12,426 nucleotides of DNA. Source: an uncultured Prevotellaceae bacterium (GTDB lineage Bacteria; Bacteroidota; Bacteroidia; Bacteroidales; Bacteroidaceae). Made by a program: the position numbers and the translations under genes. The stretch lies in assembly GCA_937915745.1 (NCBI GenBank), contig CALGGJ010000013.1:1-12426 (forward strand), read 5' to 3'. Numbering within the stretch: position 1 is the first letter of the stretch; every line of letters begins with the position of its first letter. A model generated the notes under the pieces. That model was not told where the DNA came from. It worked only from the letters and a program-made list of their open reading frames with translations, and did not search any database. Positions 1-6,372 of the stretch are shown here, piece after piece.

Positions 1-106
1 ACGTTACTTATAGGGGTGTTTACAAAACATTCGTCCCTTTAACTTCTCTTTAACTCCCCTTTAACTTCCCTTTAACTACCCTTTAACTCCCCTTCAGAGC
101 CTAATA
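1..106. repeat. Left arm of an inverted repeat flanking the trp operon
   Basis: This stretch is the reverse complement of 7260-7342. The only differences are one extra G in the run at 13-16 and two extra copies of an 11-nt unit. Shared blocks include ACGTTACTTATAGGG, TGTTTACAAAACATTCG and CCCCTTCAGAGCCTAATA. The match stops at 106. Its outer edge may lie beyond the window start. It contains no gene. Such arms could come from a dispersed repeat inserted twice or could allow inversion of the trp segment; the sequence does not say which. Confidence 0.9.
35..94 (+). repeat. Tandem 11-nt repeat, five units plus a partial
   Basis: The unit is CCCTTTAACTN, at 35-45, 46-56 (CTC instead of CCC), 57-67, 68-78 and 79-89, with a partial CCCTT at 90-94. 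The inverted copy near 7267-7306 has only three full units. Copy number therefore varies between the arms, as expected from slippage. Confidence 0.85.
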
Positions 107-200
107 AGCCCAGAGCTTGCGAAACTTAAAAACTTTTACATAGAGATATTGATGATATATACTTTTTTTTACTAATATCATAAAAAAAGTTGCAAAATGT

Positions 201-231
201 TTGTCGGTTTAAATATTTATATCTAACTTTG
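201..231 (+). promoter_or_regulatory. trp operon promoter, Bacteroides type
   Basis: TTG at 201-203 (in TTTG 200-203) and TAACTTTG at 224-231 are 20 nt apart, fitting the Bacteroidetes -33/-7 consensus (TTTG and TAnnTTTG). The predicted transcription start is about 235-238, only a few bases before the leader ATG at 240. The same TAACTTTG box occurs before the HU-like gene (7886) and the fasciclin gene (10138). Confidence 0.75.
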
Positions 232-239
232 CAGCCGTT

Positions 240-323
240 ATGAGATTTACAAACAGCACATATTGGCGTTGGCAAGCTCCGCAGAAATACTTCGGAGTTG
301 CTTTGGCCGATGCTCATAACTGA
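240..323 (+). CDS. trpL: trp operon leader peptide, 27 aa
   Basis: A 27-codon ORF starts with ATG at 240 and ends with TGA at 321-323. Codons 9 and 11 are both TGG (264-266 and 270-272), separated by one Arg codon; the local peptide reads TYWRWQ. It lies between the promoter and a set of mutually exclusive hairpins before trpB, which is the arrangement of a trp attenuator. Its role would be to stall the ribosome when charged tRNA-Trp is scarce. The predicted RNA has very few bases, perhaps none, before the ATG, so it would be translated as a nearly leaderless message. No upstream alternative start is possible given the promoter position. The peptide itself probably has no function. The assignment rests on context and Trp codons, not on homology. 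Confidence 0.8.
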   Translation: MRFTNSTYWRWQAPQKYFGVALADAHN

Positions 324-393
324 TAAAACGGGTATATAATTGGTATTAACGAAAAGATAATGAGCCTGCCGGTAACTTCATACCGACAGGCTC
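262..393 (+). promoter_or_regulatory. Transcription attenuator of the trp operon
   Basis: Four regions can be drawn. Region 1 (262-281, covering the Trp codons) pairs with region 2 (293-311): GCAA-CTCCG with CGGAGTTGC, plus ATTGGC 262-267 with GCCGAT 306-311. Region 2 with its extension to 317 can instead pair with region 3: GCTCAT 312-317 with ATGAGC 360-365, A310 with T367, and GCCG 306-309 with CGGT 370-373. Region 3 otherwise forms the 362-393 hairpin with region 4. A ribosome stalled at TGG 264 or 270 would cover region 1, free region 2 to hold region 3, and prevent the last hairpin. The pairings are seen in the sequence; the mechanism is inferred from known amino-acid attenuators. Confidence 0.7.
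362..393 (+). terminator. Attenuator hairpin before trpB
   Basis: GAGCCTG (362-368) pairs with CAGGCTC (387-393). After one C-A mismatch, CGGTA (370-374) pairs with TACCG (381-385) around a six-base loop. The downstream tract (394-409) is only moderately U-rich, so termination may be incomplete. Alternatively the hairpin may act on translation, because it ends 16 nt before the trpB ATG. The piece CATACCGAC (379-387) also occurs in the interspersed repeats of this window. Confidence 0.6.
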
Positions 394-409
394 GAATAGT
401 TATTTGCTT

Positions 410-3043
410 ATGGGACAATATGACATTAACTCAGACGGGTATTACGGAATGTATGGCGGTGCATACGTGCCAGAGATATTGTATAAGACCGTCGAAGAGT
501 TGCGGAAGGCTTGTCTCCCGATTCTTGAGAGTGAGACGTTCAAGAGAGAATACCGTGCTCTGTTGCGCGACTATGTGGGGCGTCCGTCGCCTCTGTACTT
601 TGCACGACGCATGAGCGAGCGGTACGGCTGTCGCCTCTACCTGAAGCGTGAGGACCTGAATCACACCGGTGCACACAAAATCAATAATGCCCTGGGACAG
701 ATCCTTCTGGCTCAACACATGGGCAAAACCCGCATCATAGCCGAGACCGGAGCCGGCCAGCACGGGGTTGCAACAGCCACTGCATGTGCGTTGACGGGAA
801 TGCCGTGTACGGTGTATCAAGGCGCAACGGACGTCAGACGTCAGCACATGAATGTTGAACGGATGCGTATGCTTGGAGCCACGGTGGTTCCTGTTGAGTC
901 GGGTAATAAAACGCTGAAGGATGCCACTAACGAGGCCATCCGCGATTGGTGCTGCCATCCGGCCGATACATTCTACATAATAGGCAGCACCGTCGGGCCG
1001 CATCCGTATCCTGATATGGTTGCCAGGCTGCAGAGCGTCATCTCGGAAGAACTGAAATGGCAGTTGGAAGAGAAGGTGGGGCGCAACTATCCCGACTATA
1101 TCGTGGCATGTGTAGGTGGCGGAAGTAATGCTGCGGGCAGTATATATCATTATATAGACAATGAACAGGTGAAGATTGTATTGGCCGAAGCCGGCGGCAG
1201 GGGTCTCAATACGGGCATGACTGCAGCTTCGCTCGAGGTAGGAACAACGGGTATCCTGCACGGAAGTCGTATAAAACTGATGCAGACAGACGACGGGCAG
1301 ATTGTCGAACCATATTCCATTTCGGCCGGATTAGACTATCCAGGCACGGGGCCTATGCACTGCAACCTTTATGAAACGGGCCGTGCACAGGTACTGGCCG
1401 TTAACGACGACGAGGCTCTTGACGCTGCATACGAACTGACACGCCTCGAAGGTATCATACCGGCTCTTGAGAGTGCACATGCACTTGGTGCGCTACGAAA
1501 GATGACGTTCAAGGAAGACGACATCGTTGTGCTTACCGTGAGCGGTCGGGGCGACAAGGACCTGGAGACATACCTGAACTGTCTGCCTGCCGGCAGGCAG
1601 TGCCTTCACTCCGCCCATCAGGAAGGCCGGCCGGCAGGGTCTAAGCCCTTTTGCTATCACACACGGGTAAAGCATACCATGGGTGACCTCATAACCCCAC
1701 TGAGCGCCTATATGCGCATCCGCGACATGTATCCGCAAAGTGCGCTCCTGGAAAGTTCAGACTATCATGGCAACGAGAACAGCCGTTCGTTCATCGCAGT
1801 CGCTCCCCTGGCATCGGTCTCAATATGTCACGGCACGGCCTGTATTCATCTGCCCGACGGCACAGACGAGCGAGTAGCGATAAGCAACAAGTATAGTGTC
1901 GGCGATGCTATTAACGACTTTCTAGGCCATCTGCATATTGAGGGTGAGGGTGCAGAGTATTGCGGACTATATGGCTATACCTCGTTCAATGCAGTGCGCT
2001 ACTTCGAGAATATCGACGTGAAAGACGAGGTGCAGGAAAAAAACGATGCTCCCGACATGTATTATATACTGTATAAGCAGGTTTTGGTGTTCGACCATTT
2101 TACAGGCTCGGTCAGTCTTGTAGAACTTGTGCCCGATGGCGACGAGACCGACCACCTCGATATGCTGTATCACGATATATGCGAACGGAGTGTGGTAAAA
2201 TATAGATTCAAGGCAGACGGCCCCTGCACCAGCACCCTTACCGACGACGAGCACAAGGCAAACATCAGGCGCGGCATAGAACACTGCAAGCGCGGCGATG
2301 TGTTCCAGATAGTACTCTCACGCCGATTTATACAGCGATACGAGGGCGACGACTTTCAGCTTTATCGTGCGTTACGCAGCATAAACCCCTCGCCTTACCT
2401 CTTTTACTTCGATTTTGGAGGTTTCCGGATATTCGGTTCGAGTCCGGAAACACACTGTCGCATCGATGGCCGCACGGCTTACATCGACCCTATTGCCGGC
2501 ACTGCACGCCGCACCGGAAATAAAGAAGAGGATGCACGTAATGCCGAATATCTGAGAAATGACCCGAAAGAAAATGCAGAGCATGTCATGCTGGTTGACC
2601 TGGCACGCAACGACCTGAGCCGGAACTGCCATAATGTGCACGTCGATTTTTATAAGGATATGCAGTACTACAGCCATGTCATCCACTTGGTGAGTCGTGT
2701 ATCGGGCACCCTCGATGCCGATGCCGACCCTGTCAGAACTTTCATCGACACCTTCCCTGCCGGCACTCTGTCGGGCGCACCGAAAGTACGGGCCATGCAG
2801 CTCATCAGCCAATACGAGCCTCACAACCGCGGGGCCTATGGTGGATGTATAGGTTTTATAGGCATGAATGGTAACCTGAACCAGGCCATTACGATACGTA
2901 CATTCGTGAGCCGCAACAACGAATTGTGGTTTCAGGCAGGAGGGGGGATTGTTGCAAAGAGCAATGAGGAATATGAATTACAAGAAATCAACAACAAGCT
3001 GGGTGCATTACGCCGGGCAATAGAATTAGCAGAAAAAATATGA
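410..3043 (+). CDS. trpB-trpE: Fused tryptophan synthase beta chain / anthranilate synthase component I
   Basis: One uninterrupted frame of 877 residues. Residues 1-391 are a complete TrpB, which joins indole with serine using PLP. It shows GMYGGAYVPE, the PLP-lysine motif HTGAHKINN, the phosphate-binding GGGSNA and the C-terminal GRGDKDLETYL. Residues about 412-877 are a complete TrpE, which makes anthranilate from chorismate: the Trp-feedback motif LLESSDYHGNENSRS, PIAGTARRTG, DLARNDLSR, AGTLSGAPKVRAM and GGCIGFIGMNG. Residues 392-411 (PAGRQ...GRPAGS) come from a palindromic DNA repeat that sits where the trpB stop and trpE start should be. TrpE homology seems to begin near Lys412-Pro-Phe with no Met there; the first internal Met is residue 424 (ATG 1679). 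TrpE may thus be made only as a fusion, or by internal initiation at 1679. ATG 410 is preferred over TTG 404. The end overlaps trpG (ATGA). Confidence 0.93.
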   Translation: MGQYDINSDGYYGMYGGAYVPEILYKTVEELRKACLPILESETFKREYRALLRDYVGRPSPLYFARRMSERYGCRLYLKREDLNHTGAHKINNALGQILLAQHMGKTRIIAETGAGQHGVATATACALTGMPCTVYQGATDVRRQHMNVERMRMLGATVVPVESGNKTLKDATNEAIRDWCCHPADTFYIIGSTVGPHPYPDMVARLQSVISEELKWQLEEKVGRNYPDYIVACVGGGSNAAGSIYHYIDNEQVKIVLAEAGGRGLNTGMTAASLEVGTTGILHGSRIKLMQTDDGQIVEPYSISAGLDYPGTGPMHCNLYETGRAQVLAVNDDEALDAAYELTRLEGIIPALESAHALGALRKMTFKEDDIVVLTVSGRGDKDLETYLNCLPAGRQCLHSAHQEGRPAGSKPFCYHTRVKHTMGDLITPLSAYMRIRDMYPQSALLESSDYHGNENSRSFIAVAPLASVSICHGTACIHLPDGTDERVAISNKYSVGDAINDFLGHLHIEGEGAEYCGLYGYTSFNAVRYFENIDVKDEVQEKNDAPDMYYILYKQVLVFDHFTGSVSLVELVPDGDETDHLDMLYHDICERSVVKYRFKADGPCTSTLTDDEHKANIRRGIEHCKRGDVFQIVLSRRFIQRYEGDDFQLYRALRSINPSPYLFYFDFGGFRIFGSSPETHCRIDGRTAYIDPIAGTARRTGNKEEDARNAEYLRNDPKENAEHVMLVDLARNDLSRNCHNVHVDFYKDMQYYSHVIHLVSRVSGTLDADADPVRTFIDTFPAGTLSGAPKVRAMQLISQYEPHNRGAYGGCIGFIGMNGNLNQAITIRTFVSRNNELWFQAGGGIVAKSNEEYELQEINNKLGALRRAIELAEKI
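1583..1640 (+). repeat. Palindromic repeat inside the trpB-trpE junction
   Basis: Positions 1583-1600 are a perfect 18-nt palindrome, CTGCCTGCCGGCAGGCAG. It is followed by GCCTTC (1602-1607) paired with GAAGGC (1622-1627), and by GGCCGGCC (1625-1632) leading to GGCAGGG. In frame it encodes LPAGRQ and later GRPAGS. A near-identical palindrome lies in the trpF-trpA gap (6138-6155; 15 of 18 bases equal, one change being compensatory), so this looks like a dispersed repeat that entered coding DNA. Confidence 0.8.
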
Positions 3044-3624
3044 AGATAGCCATAATCGACAACTACGACTCATTTACATACAACCTGAGTCACATGCTGA
3101 AGGAACTTGGCGCCAGCGTCGATGTATATCGCAACGACCGCTTTACGATGCCAATGCTTCAGCCATACGACAAAATTGTACTGTCGCCAGGACCGGGCAT
3201 TCCCTGCGAGTCGGGTCTGCTGATGCAGGCGATAGGCGAGTATGCAGGCCGGAAACCTCTGTTGGGTGTGTGTTTGGGACATCAGGCCATCGGTGAATAT
3301 TTTGGTGCCAAGCTGCTTAATGTAGGCAATGTAGTGCATGGCGTGGCAACAGCCGCCCATATCACACACGACGACTATCTGTTCGACCGACTGCCACATA
3401 CCATAGAGGTGGGACGATACCACTCATGGGTCGTTTCTGCCGACGATATGCCACCGTGTCTCGAAGCAACCAGCACGAGCGATGACGGATATATCATGTC
3501 GCTCAGACATCGGACACTCGACATCCGGGGCATACAGTTCCACCCCGAGAGTGTACTTACCCCAGAAGGCAGGACAATCATTGGCAACTGGTTGAACCAC
3601 CAGACAAATTACACATCCAAATAA
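3040..3624 (+). CDS. trpG: Anthranilate synthase component II (glutamine amidotransferase)
   Basis: 194 residues, the usual length of a stand-alone TrpG. It supplies ammonia from glutamine to TrpE. It shows the class I amidotransferase pattern: N-terminal IDNYDSFTYNL, the oxyanion region SPGPGIP (49-55), the nucleophile elbow GVCLGHQ with Cys78, the YHSWVV segment, and His168/Glu170 in GIQFHPESVLTPEG completing the triad. The ATG at 3040 overlaps the trpE stop by four bases (ATGA), implying coupled translation and matched amounts of the two subunits. Its partner is here the C-terminal half of a TrpB-TrpE fusion, which would put a TrpB domain into the anthranilate synthase complex. It could also serve 4-amino-4-deoxychorismate synthesis, as some TrpG proteins do, but nothing here shows that. 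Confidence 0.95.
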   Translation: MKIAIIDNYDSFTYNLSHMLKELGASVDVYRNDRFTMPMLQPYDKIVLSPGPGIPCESGLLMQAIGEYAGRKPLLGVCLGHQAIGEYFGAKLLNVGNVVHGVATAAHITHDDYLFDRLPHTIEVGRYHSWVVSADDMPPCLEATSTSDDGYIMSLRHRTLDIRGIQFHPESVLTPEGRTIIGNWLNHQTNYTSK

Positions 3625-3634
3625 ATCATTACGT

Positions 3635-4630
3635 ATGAAACGTTACTTGTTAAAACTTACAGAAGGCTCAACCCTCACACGTGAGGAAAGTCATGAAATC
3701 ATGATTGGGATTACCAATCAAAAGTACAATGAATATCAAATAGCCGCGTTGCTGATGGCAATTCAGATGCGTGGCGTGACAGTTGATGAGATGCTCGGTT
3801 TGCGCGACGGCCTGCTCGAAACGGGTAAATACATCAACCTTGATGACTATGAGACACTCGACATTGTCGGTACTGGTGGTGACGGGAAGAATACATTCAA
3901 CATTTCCACGTGCTCGGCTTTTGTCATTGCAGGTGCAGGATACAAAGTTTCGAAACATGGAAACGGCGGCTCTACATCAGTGTCGGGAGCCAGCAACGTA
4001 CTGCAAGGTCATGGAGTTAAATTCACGGATAGTGCCGACACCATGCGCCGGTCGCTCGACGAGGCAGGTATCTGCTACTTCCATGCACCGTTGTTTGCCT
4101 ATGGCATGAAGTTCGTCGGCCCTGCACGCAAATCACTGGGAGTACCCACCTGCTTCAATCTGTTGGGACCGCTTGTCAATCCGTGCCGTCCTAAGTTCTC
4201 GCTTCACGGCACTGCCAATCAGACTCAATTACGCCTATATACAAATATACATCAGCAGATTGGTGATATTTACGGTGTAATAACAAGCTACGACGGATAC
4301 GATGAGATATCACTTACCAGCGGTTTCAAACTTAGCACAAACCTCTTCGAGAAAGTATATACACCAATTGAGATGGGGTTCGACTACGTGAAACCACGTG
4401 ACATATACGGTGGAGCCACCGAGGCCGAGGCGATGAAAATATTCGACGCTGTACTCCAGGGCACTGCTACCAGGAGCCAGACGAATGTGATTCTGGCTAA
4501 TTCTGCCTGCGGCATCAGTATCATCAATCCAAACTTATCTATAGAAGAATCAGTAGCACAGGCCAGAGAATCTCTTGAAAGCGGCAGGGCACTGAACGCA
4601 TTAAAGAAATTTGTGGAAATAAATCAATAG
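3635..4630 (+). CDS. trpD: Anthranilate phosphoribosyltransferase
   Basis: 331 residues, full length for the family. It transfers the phosphoribosyl group of PRPP to anthranilate. The PRPP-binding loop is GTGGDGKNTFNIST (79-92), followed by KHGNGGSTSVSGASNVL (108-124) and the anthranilate-site region PARKSLGVPTCFNLLGPLVNP. The N-terminal helical domain with the TLTREES and ITNQKYNEYQIAALLMAIQMRG segments is intact. The ATG lies 10 nt after the trpG stop. No internal promoter is seen, so it should be co-transcribed with its neighbours. It is not fused to TrpG, unlike the enterobacterial protein. Confidence 0.95.
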   Translation: MKRYLLKLTEGSTLTREESHEIMIGITNQKYNEYQIAALLMAIQMRGVTVDEMLGLRDGLLETGKYINLDDYETLDIVGTGGDGKNTFNISTCSAFVIAGAGYKVSKHGNGGSTSVSGASNVLQGHGVKFTDSADTMRRSLDEAGICYFHAPLFAYGMKFVGPARKSLGVPTCFNLLGPLVNPCRPKFSLHGTANQTQLRLYTNIHQQIGDIYGVITSYDGYDEISLTSGFKLSTNLFEKVYTPIEMGFDYVKPRDIYGGATEAEAMKIFDAVLQGTATRSQTNVILANSACGISIINPNLSIEESVAQARESLESGRALNALKKFVEINQ

Positions 4631-4636
4631 TTGGTT

Positions 4637-5431
4637 ATGGACATACTCGACGAAATTGTGGCACACAAGCGCGTGGAAGTAGCCCGTCAGAAGGAAATCA
4701 TACCGGAACAAGAACTCTGTCACACACTTGAGCAAGAGTTCGACAGAGGCATACGTCAAACGATTTCGATGCGTAGCTCGCTCCACCATTCACCCTCTGG
4801 CATCATTGCTGAATTCAAACGGAAATCACCGTCAAAGGGATGGATTCATGAAACTGCCAGGGTGGAAGATATAGTGCCACAGTATGAATGTGCTGGAGCA
4901 TCGGCTTTATCCATTCTTACGGACTATGAATACTTTGGAGGTGATATGAGGTTTATTAGAAACATCCGTTCTCACACGTCACTGCCCATACTGCGCAAAG
5001 ACTTTATTATCGATGAATATCAGTTGTATCAGGCACGACTCATTGGTGCCGATGCTGTGTTGCTCATTGCTGCATGTCTCAGTCGGCAGGAATGTCTGCA
5101 TTTATCGCGCATGGCTCACGAATTAGGACTCGAAACACTGCTCGAAACACATAATCCACACGAGGTGGAATATATAGACGATAATATCGACATGGTGGGA
5201 GTCAACAACCGCAACCTTGGGACATTCGTGGTCGATATAGACAATTCGATGCGTATGCTTCCATATTTACCTGCCGACCGATTGCTTGTGAGCGAAAGTG
5301 GAATATCAACTCCGGAAACCGTGATGCAACTACGCTCCGTCGGCTATCGTGGCTTTCTCATAGGCGAGACATTCATGAAAACCGACAAACCAGGCATTAG
5401 TTTGAAACAATTCATAGACACGATACGATGA
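4637..5431 (+). CDS. trpC: Indole-3-glycerol phosphate synthase
   Basis: 264 residues from ATG 4637; an in-frame TTG at 4631, directly after the trpD stop, is less likely. It closes the indole ring, converting carboxyphenylamino-deoxyribulose phosphate to indoleglycerol phosphate. The TIM-barrel motifs are all present: the substrate loop AEFKRKSPSKG, SILTDYEYFGG, the catalytic LRKDFIIDEYQ, GADAVLLIAA, LLETHNPHE, VGVNNRNL, SESGIS and GFLIGETFM. The final TGA overlaps the trpF ATG (ATGA), so TrpC and TrpF are separate but translationally linked proteins, unlike the fused enzyme of Escherichia coli. Confidence 0.95.
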   Translation: MDILDEIVAHKRVEVARQKEIIPEQELCHTLEQEFDRGIRQTISMRSSLHHSPSGIIAEFKRKSPSKGWIHETARVEDIVPQYECAGASALSILTDYEYFGGDMRFIRNIRSHTSLPILRKDFIIDEYQLYQARLIGADAVLLIAACLSRQECLHLSRMAHELGLETLLETHNPHEVEYIDDNIDMVGVNNRNLGTFVVDIDNSMRMLPYLPADRLLVSESGISTPETVMQLRSVGYRGFLIGETFMKTDKPGISLKQFIDTIR

Positions 5432-6045
5432 TTATCAAAGTGTGTGGCATGCGCGAGCCCGATAACATAAAGGCAGTAGAACAACTTGGAATCGACTGGA
5501 TGGGGTTTATACTCCATCCGGCCTCTCCACGTTTCGTTGCCAGACCACCTTACTACATGCCGGAAACAACCAAAAGGGTAGGGGTGACAGTCGATATGAA
5601 CATCGACGATGTGGTTGGACATCAGTCATTATTCCGATTCGATATCATCCAACTGCATGGCAAAGAAAGCGCAGACTATTGTAATTCGCTACGTCAGCAA
5701 CTACCAAGGTCGGTGAAAATCATGAAAACCATCGGTGTGACCGATGCTTCAAGCCTTTCTGTTGCCGACAGTTATGCCGATTATGTAGATTATTTCTTGT
5801 TCGAAACACCATCGGCAGCCTTAGGAGGAAGCGGACTGAAGTTCGACTGGAGCCATCTTGACGCATACAACCATTCGACACCCTTTATGCTTGCCGGTGG
5901 TATCGGTCCCGACGATGTACCACTTCTTCTTCAGTTCCACCATCCACGATGTATCGGTTTCGACCTCAACAGCCGTTTCGAAGCAGCACCTGCGTTGAAA
6001 GACATCAAGACTTTGCAGCACTTTTTGAATGAATTGAGAGGGTAA
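5428..6045 (+). CDS. trpF: Phosphoribosylanthranilate isomerase
   Basis: 205 residues, normal for a monofunctional TrpF. It carries out the Amadori rearrangement of phosphoribosylanthranilate between the TrpD and TrpC steps. It shows KVCGMRE with the catalytic Cys at residue 6, GFILHPASPRFV, DIIQLHGKE, GGSGLKFDW, LAGGIGPDDV and GFDLNSRFE. The position of the usual general-acid aspartate (Asp126 in the Thermotoga enzyme, typically in an LFDT-like segment) is Glu126 here (FLFETPS). This keeps the acid but lengthens the side chain. All other signatures are intact, so an active enzyme is likely. It starts inside the trpC stop. After it the operon is interrupted by about 330 nt of repeat-rich DNA before trpA. 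Confidence 0.94.
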   Translation: MIIKVCGMREPDNIKAVEQLGIDWMGFILHPASPRFVARPPYYMPETTKRVGVTVDMNIDDVVGHQSLFRFDIIQLHGKESADYCNSLRQQLPRSVKIMKTIGVTDASSLSVADSYADYVDYFLFETPSAALGGSGLKFDWSHLDAYNHSTPFMLAGGIGPDDVPLLLQFHHPRCIGFDLNSRFEAAPALKDIKTLQHFLNELRG

Positions 6046-6097
6046 AGGATTTATAAAAATCATCGTTATACAAGTTTCGTATGCATAGGTTACATAT

Positions 6098-6257
6098 CAG
6101 ATACACTCCTACGCTTCGCTCAGTCGGTATGAAAGACCTGTCTGTCGGCAGACAGGGCGGAAAGTCCCTGCATGGGAAGCATAGGTTTTTGGCATAGACA
6201 GGGCATTTCATTGGCGTCATACCGACGGAGGTATGAAATACCGTAGGAGCGTATCTG
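6098..6257 (-). repeat. MITE-like repeat unit, copy 1, in the trpF-trpA gap
   Basis: In reverse complement this runs CAGATACGCTCC...GTCGGTATGAC, then a spacer of about 80 nt, then TCATACCGACTGAGCG... ending AGGAGTGTATCTG. The architecture is the same as at 7424-7578 and 9792-9945, but inverted. The two ends are imperfect inverted repeats, about 35 and 42 nt long, with outer ends like CAGATACRCTCC. The spacer also contains the palindrome at 6137-6156. The rest of the gap (6258-6372) holds a TCATCG microsatellite and no recognisable promoter. Confidence 0.75.
6137..6156 (+). repeat. Perfect hairpin related to the trpB-trpE palindrome
   Basis: CCTGTCTG (6137-6144) and CAGACAGG (6149-6156) form an 8-bp stem around TCGG. 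The core differs from the palindrome at 1583-1600 in three of 18 bases, and one T-A versus C-G pair is a compensatory change. There is no following T-run, so it is not a canonical terminator, although it could affect expression of trpA. Confidence 0.75.
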
Positions 6258-6372
6258 CAGATGAAACAGATACTTGCGAAAACTGAATCATCGTTATCGA
6301 TAAAGTCATCGTCATCGTCATCATTAACGTTAAGGTCATAGTTATTAATAATCACTAACAATCAAGAATGTT

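Noticed and set aside
126..317. 63-codon reverse ORF near the left end
   Set aside because: It is antisense to the trp leader and attenuator, has no family signature, and its reading frame follows from the leader sequence.
404..409. TTG at 404 as the trpB start
   Set aside because: ATG at 410 gives a normal TrpB N-terminus and is the stronger start codon; similarly TTG 4631 was rejected for trpC and GTG 10145 for the fasciclin gene.
360..614. 84-codon ORF beginning in the attenuator hairpin
   Set aside because: It overlaps trpB in another frame and its composition (Cys/Arg-rich) is that of a shadow frame.
6005..6361. 118-codon reverse ORF with an Asp-rich run
   Set aside because: The Asp run is the translation of a TCATCG microsatellite, and the frame crosses a MITE-like repeat.
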